A DNA stretch of 9,119 nt from Nitrospira sp. UBA5699 (GTDB lineage Bacteria > Nitrospirota > Nitrospiria > Nitrospirales > Nitrospiraceae). Within the stretch, counting starts at the first letter, position 1. Each line of letters opens with the position of its first letter. The stretch spans positions 16,391 through 25,509 of the forward strand of contig DIHJ01000094.1 of NCBI GenBank assembly GCA_002420105.1, written 5' to 3'. Below the pieces are notes generated by a model. It searched no databases, had not been told where the DNA came from, and saw only the letters and a program-made list of their open reading frames with translations. Of the stretch, positions 1 to 5,595 are shown piece after piece. The translations under genes and the position numbers were made by a program.

Positions 1-23
1 ACCGTCATGAATAATGCGGGCTA
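1..23 (+). repeat. Left copy of a perfect 23-bp inverted repeat
   Basis: The first 23 bases (beginning ACCGTCATGA and ending GCGGGCTA) are the exact reverse complement of 8999-9021. The match stops at base 24 and may extend left beyond the window. Bases 21-23 (CTA) are the stop codon (TAG) of the leftward pstS-like gene, so the repeat abuts or overlaps the end of a coding region. The unit could be a terminal repeat of a mobile element or a dispersed intergenic repeat. No transposase lies between the copies. Confidence 0.85.
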
Positions 24-1055
24 CGGCGTCGTGTCCTGTCTGAACAGATCGATGACCGACATGCCCGCCGCCTTCGCATGAAAGACGGTGCCGAGCCGCC
101 CGCTCCTGAAATGTTCGGCCGCGAGCCGGTACAGGTCGTCCGGCAATGGCATGAACCCGACTTCGCCGGCCAGCCGGCCGGCCGCACCGAGATAGGATTC
201 GACGAACCGCCGTATCTCCGGGCGGGCGGCGGACCGCTCGTTCACGTAGATCAAGAGCGGACGGGAGAGCGGATGGTAGGTTCCGTTCTCCACCGTTTCA
301 CGGGAAGGCTCGCAGGGACCTTCGCCCGCGTCGACGGGAACCGCCCTGAGCCGCTGCCGGTTGTTCTCGTAATACCCGAACGGCAGATACCCCAGGGCAT
401 ATGTATCGCGCGCGATGCCTTGAACGAGGGTATTGTCGTCTTCACTGGCCGTGTAGTCGCCGCGACTGGCTTTTGCGCGCCCGACGACGACTTCCGTGAA
501 GTAATCGAACGTCCCGGAGTCCGATCCCGCGCCGAACAACTTGAGCGGGACGTCGGGCCACGCCGGCCTGATCTGACTCCACCGCAGCACCGTCCGTTGA
601 GCGGACGGCTCCCAGATACGTTTGAGTTCCTGAAGTGTGATCGAGTCCACCCACGTATTCCGGCGGCTGACCACGATCGTCATCGCGTCATAGGCCACCG
701 GAAGCTCATGATAGACGACGCCGTTCCGCCGGCACGCTTCGCGTTCACCGAGGGAAATCGGCCTGGAGGCGTCCTGAATGTCGGTTTCCCCCCGGCAGAA
801 TTTCTTGAATCCCCCGCCGGTGCCGGAAATCCCGACGGTGATCCTGATCCTGCCGCGATGCGACGACTGGAACTCCTCCACGGCCGCTTCCGTGATGGGA
901 AACAACGTGCTGGATCCGTCCACCGTAATGACGGCGGGCCCGTCCGCCTGCAACGACGCCAGAACGACCCATCCCAGATACAGCGCCAGCAGGAGTAGCG
1001 CCGCCGGGGTCCCGATCGTCGCCTTCACGTTGTGGAACCTGTTCGCAAATTCCAT
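21..1055 (-). CDS. PstS-like periplasmic phosphate-binding protein (first copy)
   Basis: This is a 344-aa substrate-binding protein of the PstS/PBP family, which captures inorganic phosphate in the periplasm for an ABC transporter. The mature part begins with DGSST (46-50) in the context VDGSSTLFPITEA, which is typical of PstS. It continues with SGTGGGF (77-83), DASRPI (95-100) and SGTFDYFTE (180-188), all family phosphate-site motifs. Residues 18-34 are a hydrophobic signal segment without a lipobox cysteine. I chose the ATG at 1055 because it directly precedes this signal; GGAG lies 10 nt upstream. An open frame extends further upstream to 1394, but it overlaps two other genes and lacks a signal peptide. 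The gene is third in a leftward operon, 86 bp after the 44-aa gene. Its TAG stop lies inside the left inverted repeat. No pstCAB is present, so the partner permease must be encoded elsewhere. Confidence 0.9.
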   Translation of the reverse strand: MEFANRFHNVKATIGTPAALLLLALYLGWVVLASLQADGPAVITVDGSSTLFPITEAAVEEFQSSHRGRIRITVGISGTGGGFKKFCRGETDIQDASRPISLGEREACRRNGVVYHELPVAYDAMTIVVSRRNTWVDSITLQELKRIWEPSAQRTVLRWSQIRPAWPDVPLKLFGAGSDSGTFDYFTEVVVGRAKASRGDYTASEDDNTLVQGIARDTYALGYLPFGYYENNRQRLRAVPVDAGEGPCEPSRETVENGTYHPLSRPLLIYVNERSAARPEIRRFVESYLGAAGRLAGEVGFMPLPDDLYRLAAEHFRSGRLGTVFHAKAAGMSVIDLFRQDTTP

Positions 1056-1141
1056 CTGATCGATTCTCCGGGCGTCAACGGCGGAGGGACGCGGTCCTGG
1101 AGCGGCAGGCACATGGGGCGCGACCGGTCCCGCCCGCAGGG

Positions 1142-1276
1142 TCAGCCCGCGTGCCGCGCCCGCTCGATCCACCGGCCCGGTCTCATCACCGAGCCCAGGG
1201 CCATCAATCCGACGAAGATCAGGAAACAGACGAGAGCCGCCGCGAGGACGAACGCGCCTCTGACTTCGGAGATCAT
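1142..1276 (-). CDS. 44-aa single-helix membrane protein, unknown function
   Basis: This short frame encodes 44 residues beginning MISEVRG. One hydrophobic helix spans about residues 8-30 (FVLAAALVCFLIFVGLM), followed by a basic tail (RPGRWIERARHAG). The reading frame looks real for two reasons. Its ATG overlaps the TGA of the upstream Ntn-hydrolase-like gene as ATGA, which is classic translational coupling. A GGGAGGTGAG ribosome site also sits 5 nt before the ATG, inside the end of the upstream gene. The segment is also crossed by an upstream extension of the pstS frame, but that reading is arginine-rich and unlike a protein. I do not recognise a family. From position it could be a membrane anchor or partner of the preceding Ntn-hydrolase-like protein or of the downstream PstS; this is inference. 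Confidence 0.7.
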   Translation of the reverse strand: MISEVRGAFVLAAALVCFLIFVGLMALGSVMRPGRWIERARHAG

Positions 1277-2196
1277 GAGGACTCACCTCCCTCTCTCTCG
1301 GGAGAACCCGCGAATTCGGAGAATGTCCCCTCGGGCGCGGGAAGCTCACCGACATACTGCTCGGGATCGATCGATTCCTCCTCGATCGCCTCATCAGGCA
1401 GAATCGTCAGCAGATGGAGCCGCCCGCCCACCGCGCCGTTTTCGATCGCGAATTCCTCCCCATGGTCGATGGTGAGACGGACCGCCAGCCGATACAACGC
1501 CTTGGCGCCCTCAATCGACAACGACGACGCGATGCAATCGTCCTCCTTGTACAATTGATTGGCCAGGCTGCCGGCCCGCACTTCCGGACGCCGCTTTTCC
1601 TCTTGAAAGCGGGCGCTCTTGTCGAGCAGCACTTTGGCGACGGCATCCTCCCCGAGAAATCTCACGCCGCAGGTCTGTGCAATCAACTGACTCGCCCGCT
1701 CGGCCGTGAGACGCCACTTACCTTTCCCCTGCCTCTCCCAGCGGATGTCGCGCACCGTCAGGAGCGGGATTCCCGCCTCGAATCCGGCGACCGCCACATA
1801 GGCTACGTGCCGGCTCGAGGGAGGGGGCAGGCTGGCAGCAGACTGGGGAAGCGCACCGGTGTGCTCCCGATAGGCCTGCTCCAGCTTTCGAGCCAACCGG
1901 TCCGCCTGCGCCTCCAGCGGAAGGGATTTCGACGACCGGGCGAGATCACGGCAGATCTCGTGAAAGCGCTTGTGCAGATAAAGGCCCTCGCCGTACCACC
2001 CCTGCAAGGTCGCCGCGCTCCTGGGCCCGGTCACACACACCTTGCCCGCCTGATCGGGGGGCGGCGTGCCGGCCCCCCAGAAGGCCGAATCAGCCCCGAT
2101 CACGACGCCGGCCGAGGTCAAGAAGATGCCGATCAAGGTCCCGAACATGGAGATCCCATTCTCACCGGCGCGCATGATCGATTCGTTGCAATTCAT
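1273..2196 (-). CDS. Proteasome/HslV-like Ntn-hydrolase, divergent, Thr1/Asp17/Lys33 conserved
   Basis: This 307-aa protein has the layout of a proteasome beta-type N-terminal-nucleophile hydrolase. The start region reads MFG-TLIGIF...GVVIGAD. Numbering Thr20 as Thr1, after a Gly at -1 as in self-processed beta subunits, the aspartate of GVVIGAD falls at position 17 and the lysine of AGKVCVTG at position 33. These match the Thr1-Asp17-Lys33 catalytic set. Further resemblances are a helix ATLQGWYGEGLYLHKRF, a VAVAGFEAGIPLLTVRD strand-turn-strand like the proteasome 'vaG.d..gp.Ly.vd' segment, and ALYRLAVRLTIDHG...VGG near 232-256. The usual D-x-x-S-GG is degenerate here (N and V replace D166 and S169). 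Residues 268-307 form an acidic tail. The ATG at 2196 has AGGA 6 nt upstream, giving a 19-residue propeptide; an ATG at codon 17 is an alternative. It heads the operon with the 44-aa gene and pstS and has a Pho-box-like array upstream. Substrate and any unfoldase partner are unknown. Confidence 0.7.
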   Translation of the reverse strand: MNCNESIMRAGENGISMFGTLIGIFLTSAGVVIGADSAFWGAGTPPPDQAGKVCVTGPRSAATLQGWYGEGLYLHKRFHEICRDLARSSKSLPLEAQADRLARKLEQAYREHTGALPQSAASLPPPSSRHVAYVAVAGFEAGIPLLTVRDIRWERQGKGKWRLTAERASQLIAQTCGVRFLGEDAVAKVLLDKSARFQEEKRRPEVRAGSLANQLYKEDDCIASSLSIEGAKALYRLAVRLTIDHGEEFAIENGAVGGRLHLLTILPDEAIEEESIDPEQYVGELPAPEGTFSEFAGSPEREGGESS

Positions 2197-2345
2197 TTAA
2201 GTTCCTGTAAACCTTTCGGCGGGGAGCACATTCACCCGCAACGACCAGGCGGCGACCGCAGCGCGTGCGTCCGCGCGTTCAGGACCTCCCGTTCCATTGC
2301 AGGGCGCCGCCGTCCTCCCGACGCGCGACCGCAGGCGCAGAACAG

Positions 2346-2386
2346 TTAACAGAGTTGTTACAGCAACCCGGCGAAGACCGTAACAG
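2346..2386 (-). promoter_or_regulatory. Pho-box-like array in the divergent region between Ntn-hydrolase operon and lipoprotein gene
   Basis: On the minus strand, CTGTAAC (2363-2357), a 4-nt spacer AACT and CTGTTAA (2352-2346) form two 7-bp direct repeats with 11-bp phasing, as in PhoB boxes. A further CTGTTAC occurs at 2386-2380. The array lies about 150 bp before the leftward ATG and about 100 bp before the rightward lipoprotein start, so it could serve either or both. No confident -10 was identified. Confidence 0.6.
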
Positions 2387-2484
2387 CGTTGATTTTATGC
2401 TGTGCATCAGTGCATCCGACGAACCCCCTCCATGGCTCTCCTCCTGTGCGCCATCGCCTGCACGGCAGTCCGGGCGAAAAGGCA

Positions 2485-3111
2485 ATGCTGTGTTCCCTGC
2501 TCACCTTGGCCCTGCTCGGCTTCACCGCCTGTGGAGATTTCCAAGATCCTTCCGCCGGGCAGCCGGGCGGCCGCGCGCCGATCCTTACGGCCCAGGAAGG
2601 ATCGGAGATCGGACCGGAACTCCCCGCGACCGGCATCCCGCAGCCTGAAGAGCCGGGACTGGAACCCCCGACCGCCGCACCGGAGTCCCAGCCGGCGCCG
2701 ACGGATCCGTGGAGCGCGCCGCCTCCGGACCCAACGAGCGCAGATCCGGGCTCCGCGGGGTTGACGCCGGTTCAACCCGGAGCGACCGAGCCGCTGCCCG
2801 CGGCATCGCCTCAACCGTTTCCCCGGGGGGCGCCGGAGGAGAACGCATCGCCGGCTTTTGCCGGAGGTCCGGACCGGACGCCGAAAGTCGTGACGATCAG
2901 CTGGGACCCTTCGACGACTTCCGACGTGCTCGGGTACAAGGTGCTGATCATCGCCGGTTCCGGCTGGACCTACGAGAGGCATGTCATCGCGCCGATGACG
3001 GAGCTGAAACTGGCGCTCCCGCGCGGCGAGTCCTACCTGGTCACGGTCACCGCCTACAACTTCGGGGGCGAGAGTCCTCCCGCTCCCTATTTTCGATTCG
3101 ACCACTTCTGA
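2485..3111 (+). CDS. Proline-rich lipoprotein with C-terminal fibronectin-III-like domain
   Basis: A predicted 208-aa exported lipoprotein. Residues 1-16 form a short hydrophobic signal ending in a lipobox-like GFTAC with Cys16 as the acylation site; Phe at -3 is not ideal. Residues about 20-130 are low-complexity, rich in Pro, Ala, Gly and Glu, and probably a disordered spacer. From about residue 133 a single fibronectin-III-like domain follows: VTISWDPS, then SDVLGYKVLI, and YLVTVTAYNFGGESP near the end, with the Trp, Tyr and AYN positions expected of the fold. The start is uncertain. The ATG at 2485 has only AAAAGG 2 nt upstream, but any earlier start (GTG 2446, ATG 2389) would bury the signal. 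The gene is divergent from the Ntn-hydrolase operon. The role is unknown; display of a binding domain on an envelope surface is inference. Confidence 0.7.
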   Translation: MLCSLLTLALLGFTACGDFQDPSAGQPGGRAPILTAQEGSEIGPELPATGIPQPEEPGLEPPTAAPESQPAPTDPWSAPPPDPTSADPGSAGLTPVQPGATEPLPAASPQPFPRGAPEENASPAFAGGPDRTPKVVTISWDPSTTSDVLGYKVLIIAGSGWTYERHVIAPMTELKLALPRGESYLVTVTAYNFGGESPPAPYFRFDHF

Positions 3112-3112
3112 T

Positions 3113-3128
3113 GCCCCCTGTGCGGGGC
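3113..3128 (+). terminator. Possible weak terminator hairpin after the lipoprotein gene
   Basis: GCCCC (3113-3117), loop CTGTGC and GGGGC (3124-3128) form a 5-bp GC hairpin 1 nt after the TGA. No T-tract follows directly; the nearest T run is at 3146-3149. It could be a factor-assisted terminator or a chance hairpin. Confidence 0.3.
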
Positions 3129-3147
3129 GGCGCTCCGCCTCAAGGTT

Positions 3148-3180
3148 TTACAAGCCGATAACAACCCGCTAACCCGGCAG
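3148..3180 (+). promoter_or_regulatory. 11-bp phased Pho-box-like repeats upstream of the CBS gene
   Basis: Three 11-bp units lie in tandem: TTACAAGCCGA / TAACAACCCGC / TAACCCGGCAG, with the T(T/A)AC core at 3148, 3159 and 3170. They end 60 bp before the CBS start codon. The phasing matches Pho boxes, but the leading CTG of the classical half-site is not conserved, so this is weaker than the sites before the CHAD gene and the Ntn-hydrolase operon. Confidence 0.4.
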
Positions 3181-3239
3181 AAACCCGTCGGAGGTAGGAT
3201 CGGCTCAACACAAACAATACACACAGGAGGAACAGGAGC

Positions 3240-3623
3240 ATGGTGACCGTCGGACAACTGATGAAACAGGACCTCGTGACCGTCGATGCCGGAACGTCGG
3301 TCGTCGAAGCGGCGAAGTTGATGAAGGCGTGCAACGTGGGCAGCGTGCTCGTGGCGCAGAAAGGCCGGATCGTGGGCATCGTCACGGAATCGGACGTCGT
3401 GAAGAAGTTCGTGGGCGCCGAGAAGGTGCCCTACTTCATGCCGGTCGAGGAGATCATGAGCAGCCCGGTCGTCGGCATCGAAGAGCGGCGGCCGATTACG
3501 GAAGCAGCCGATCTGATGAACAAGCACCGGACCCGCCATCTCGGCGTCACGAAAGCCGGCGCCCTCATCGGCGTCGTGTCCGTGCGGGACTTTCTCCAGC
3601 CGGTTGCAGTCGACGAGTTCTAA
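3240..3623 (+). CDS. Small protein of two CBS domains
   Basis: This 127-aa soluble protein consists almost only of a tandem CBS pair (Bateman module), which usually binds adenine nucleotides and acts as an energy or ligand sensor. CBS1 is about residues 5-55 (LMKQDLVTVDAGTSVVEAAKLM, then GIVTESD at 45-51). CBS2 is about 69-120 (IMSSPVVGIE, ITEAADLMNKHRTRHLGV, GVVSVRD at 110-116). The G-x-V-(T/S)-x-x-D ends of both repeats are intact, which is consistent with ribose binding. No catalytic domain is attached. Two AGGAG-type ribosome sites precede the ATG; the one ending at 3229 has the usable spacing of about 10 nt. It faces the PhoB-like gene convergently. Stand-alone CBS pairs act through partners; the partner is not evident here. 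Confidence 0.9.
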   Translation: MVTVGQLMKQDLVTVDAGTSVVEAAKLMKACNVGSVLVAQKGRIVGIVTESDVVKKFVGAEKVPYFMPVEEIMSSPVVGIEERRPITEAADLMNKHRTRHLGVTKAGALIGVVSVRDFLQPVAVDEF

Positions 3624-3704
3624 CCCCGCCTCCCGCGGCGCCGCTCAACGTCCGGTTGCGCGGCGCCTCCCTCCCGCGCCGCCGCGAACGGCGCACACAG
3701 GACA

Positions 3705-3744
3705 CGATCGTGCCCCGCGACTCACACGATCGGTGGGGATTTTT
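3705..3744 (+). terminator. Candidate intrinsic terminator after the CBS gene
   Basis: CGATCGTG (3705-3712) pairs with CACGATCG (3725-3732) across a 12-nt loop, giving an 8-bp stem. GGTGGGGA and five Ts (3740-3744) follow. The T-tract is on the plus strand, so it would serve the CBS transcript. The distance between stem and Ts (7 nt) is longer than ideal. It lies between convergent genes, where a terminator is expected. Confidence 0.4.
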
Positions 3745-3773
3745 ACAAGAGGGGAAGACGACCGGCCCGCTGA

Positions 3774-4475
3774 TCAGCTGCCGGCGCGCAGTTTGTAGCC
3801 GATGCCCCTGACCGTCACGATCAATTTCGGCTTGGCGGGATTCTCTTCGATCTTCTGCCGCAGGGAGTGGATGTGCACGTCGAGCGCATGTTCCTCGAGC
3901 GCATACCCTTCCCCCCAGACACAGTTCAGCATTTCCTGGCGTGAAAAGACCCGGCTGGGCGACTCCATGAAATGGCGGAGAATCTGAAACTCCTTCGGCG
4001 TCAGTTCGACCTGTTTGCCGTTGACCCGGACTTCGTGGCGGTCCAGATCCATCTGCACCGCCCCGGCCACCGTGTGCAGGGTCGGCTTGACGTCCGATTC
4101 CTTCCTCCGGAGAATCGCCCGCACCCGCGCGACGAGTTCCCTCGCGCTCTGGTTGCACAGGACGAGGTCGGCCCCGCGTTCGATGTCGTCGATGCACTCC
4201 TCGTCGCACTTGCCGTTCTGCTCGCCCCAGGCCACGATCGGAATCATCTTCAAAGATTTGTGCCCCCGCAATCGCCCGTAATCGGACAGACTCCGGTCGG
4301 CGACGACGAGCACGGGAGAGAGCTGTTGCAGCACGTCGAACGCGGCGGTCTCATTGGGCACGACCACGACGTCGTACCCGGCTTCGCTCAGGCTTTTCTG
4401 GATGGCCGACTGCGAGGCTTCGCTCGGGGCGATGAGGAGAATCGTGTCTTTGGACAATGCCATAGCGGTGGTCAT
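3774..4475 (-). CDS. OmpR/PhoB-family regulator with degenerate receiver domain
   Basis: This 233-aa protein pairs an N-terminal receiver-like domain (about 10-124) with a C-terminal winged-helix DNA-binding domain of OmpR/PhoB type (about 137-231). The winged helix is well conserved: VELTPKEFQIL, SRVFSRQEMLNCVWG, recognition-helix segment ALDVHIHSLRQKI, and VRGIGYKL. The receiver is atypical. Strand 1 reads ILLIAPSE where ILLVEDE is expected, so the metal-binding acidic pair is Ala16-Pro17. Asp60 (VVAD) is kept at the phospho-acceptor position. The conserved Thr/Ser is Gly84, and the conserved Lys is Asn108 (LCNQS). It may act without classical phosphorylation. The ATG at 4475 has CGGA about 11 nt upstream; GTG 4499 and ATG 4463 are alternatives. 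No histidine kinase is adjacent. It is divergent from the CHAD gene across a region of 11-bp repeats and is a plausible regulator of this Pho-type locus. Confidence 0.88.
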   Translation of the reverse strand: MTTAMALSKDTILLIAPSEASQSAIQKSLSEAGYDVVVVPNETAAFDVLQQLSPVLVVADRSLSDYGRLRGHKSLKMIPIVAWGEQNGKCDEECIDDIERGADLVLCNQSARELVARVRAILRRKESDVKPTLHTVAGAVQMDLDRHEVRVNGKQVELTPKEFQILRHFMESPSRVFSRQEMLNCVWGEGYALEEHALDVHIHSLRQKIEENPAKPKLIVTVRGIGYKLRAGS

Positions 4476-4532
4476 GAAATGCAATCCGTTGTTATACACC
4501 GAGGCGTACTCTATGCTCCTTTTGACAAGTTC

Positions 4533-4565
4533 CGATTAAAGGCGTGTTAAAGGTGCGTAAAATGT
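4533..4565 (+). promoter_or_regulatory. Three tandem 11-bp repeats upstream of the PhoB-like gene
   Basis: The units CGATTAAAGGC / GTGTTAAAGGT / GCGTAAAATGT follow one another without a gap. They share a TTAAAGG-like core at exact 11-bp phase. They lie 58-90 bp upstream of the regulator ATG (leftward) and 122 bp before the CHAD start. The phasing fits side-by-side binding of an OmpR/PhoB-type winged-helix protein, possibly autoregulation. Confidence 0.5.
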
Positions 4566-4607
4566 CGATCGGCTGAAATGCACCAGCTCAAGCGCTCGGG
4601 TTCCGAC

Positions 4608-4636
4608 CTGTCATCGAATGTTAATATGTTCTTAAT
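4608..4636 (+). promoter_or_regulatory. Pho-box-like array upstream of the CHAD gene
   Basis: CTGTCAT (4608-4614) is identical to the E. coli Pho-box half-site. It is followed at exactly 11-bp steps by TGTTAAT (4619-4625) and TCTTAAT (4630-4636), with 4-nt spacers CGAA and ATGT. The array ends 50 bp before the CHAD ATG, a usual distance for activation. This is the clearest Pho-type operator in the window. Confidence 0.65.
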
Positions 4637-4686
4637 GCTTCTGAAACATCGCCTCCGTAGGCTGTGCCGGAAGAAGCGGGAGACAC

Positions 4687-5460
4687 ATGGGCATCCAGAC
4701 TCGAGCGACGTCTGCTGCGCACAACGGTGAGGCCTGCCGGCGCTCCCTCATACGGGTGCTGGGGACGCTGGCCGGGGCACAGGCCGTCAGGCCGGAGGCG
4801 TTACACAAGCTACGCGTGGATCTCAGGCGGCTCCAGGCGTGGTTCCTCCTGAACGGCGACCCACGATCGGCCGAAATACTGGGCAGGCGCATTTCGCTTC
4901 TCAGCCCGCTTCGCAGCCTGCAGGTCCTCGAAGGATGGCTGGCCCGGCGCCGGGCGCCCCGATCCGACCTCCGCAAGGTGCGCCTGGCTTCCCGGGAACT
5001 GGCCGCGCAACTGGCCGGGGACAAGGTCTTTACGACGATCCGGCACAGCGTCGAGGGCTTACGCGGCCTGGACCGCCGTCCCGACGCCGCCCGTCTGCGC
5101 AAGGTCTGGCGCCTCCACCTCGACCGGTGCAAATCGCTCCTGTCCAGGCTTCGCAAGAACCCGAAACGGAAACGGTTGCATGCACTTCGTCTGGAGCTCA
5201 AACAACTGCGGTACCAGCTCGAATGGCTTGCGGCGGAAACCGGCCGGCGCGAGCGATTGATTGAGCGGCTCAAGCAGGCGCAGCGCTGCCTGGGCGACTA
5301 CGAAGACCTGGCCGCTTTCCGCAAACTGGCCGAGCAGTTCGACCTCCGGTCACGCCCCATGATCCTGAAACGGTGGAAACGCGCCCGCAAAGCGGCCCGT
5401 GCCCTCCCCGGCGATCTGCGCTGGCTCCCCGTCTCACTGCGTCGTCTCGGCAGGGCCTGA
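4687..5460 (+). CDS. CHAD-domain protein (possible polyphosphate-associated)
   Basis: This is a 257-aa, strongly basic, all-helical protein made up of a CHAD domain. Known CHAD proteins bind inorganic polyphosphate through conserved His, Arg and Lys residues and often locate to polyphosphate granules. The two signature helices are visible: HKLRVDLRRLQ at 40-50 (family pattern HxxRxxxRRLR), and HALRLELKQLRYQLEWL at 165-181 (HxxRxxxKxLRY). LGDYEDLAAF at 202-211 matches the LG-x-x-x-D segment. There is no CYTH/triphosphatase domain or exported signal, so it should be cytoplasmic. The start ATG has GGGAGA 4 nt upstream. A strong Pho-box-like array precedes it, and it sits between the PhoB-like regulator and a pstS, so a phosphate-storage role under Pho control is a reasonable inference. 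The middle part (85-140) is less conserved. Confidence 0.85.
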   Translation: MGIQTRATSAAHNGEACRRSLIRVLGTLAGAQAVRPEALHKLRVDLRRLQAWFLLNGDPRSAEILGRRISLLSPLRSLQVLEGWLARRRAPRSDLRKVRLASRELAAQLAGDKVFTTIRHSVEGLRGLDRRPDAARLRKVWRLHLDRCKSLLSRLRKNPKRKRLHALRLELKQLRYQLEWLAAETGRRERLIERLKQAQRCLGDYEDLAAFRKLAEQFDLRSRPMILKRWKRARKAARALPGDLRWLPVSLRRLGRA

Positions 5461-5485
5461 CCGTTGGACGCCGTTCAGAGAGAGA

Positions 5486-5503
5486 GTTAACGCCGATGTA
5501 ACG
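5486..5503 (+). promoter_or_regulatory. Pho-box-like pair upstream of the second pstS
   Basis: GTTAACG (5486-5492) and TGTAACG (5497-5503) are two 7-mers sharing TAACG at an 11-bp step with a 4-nt spacer CCGA. They lie 92 bp before the pstS ATG and just after the CHAD stop. The site supports a separate, phosphate-responsive promoter for the pstS pair rather than simple read-through from CHAD. Confidence 0.5.
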
Positions 5504-5595
5504 GACCATTGATCCGTCAGCAACGCCGAATATCTAAGATGAGGCGAGAAGTACTCCCCTCGCAAGCTAAACGACAAATCATTCAAGGAGTTGCG

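Noticed and set aside
78..998. Long plus-strand open frame opposite the first pstS
   Set aside because: It is antisense to a gene with clear family motifs. Its translation is low-complexity and typical of high-GC shadow frames.
1056..1394. N-terminal extension of the first pstS frame up to 1394
   Set aside because: It overlaps the 44-aa gene and the end of the Ntn-hydrolase gene, is arginine/proline-rich like a wrong frame, and a proper signal peptide begins only at the ATG at 1055.
2205..2211. CTGTAAA half-site close to the Ntn-hydrolase start
   Set aside because: It overlaps the ribosome-binding site, and the nearest second unit is at 10 rather than 11 bp, so it is more likely chance.
1414..2349. 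Long plus-strand open frame opposite the Ntn-hydrolase gene
   Set aside because: It has no ribosome site or recognisable motif, and the opposite frame has coupled neighbours and exact catalytic spacing.
2432..2476. Signal-like peptide MALLLCAIACTAVRA in another frame just upstream of the lipoprotein
   Set aside because: It runs into a shadow frame, and the true frame has its own signal and lipobox. A frameshift linking them is not needed.
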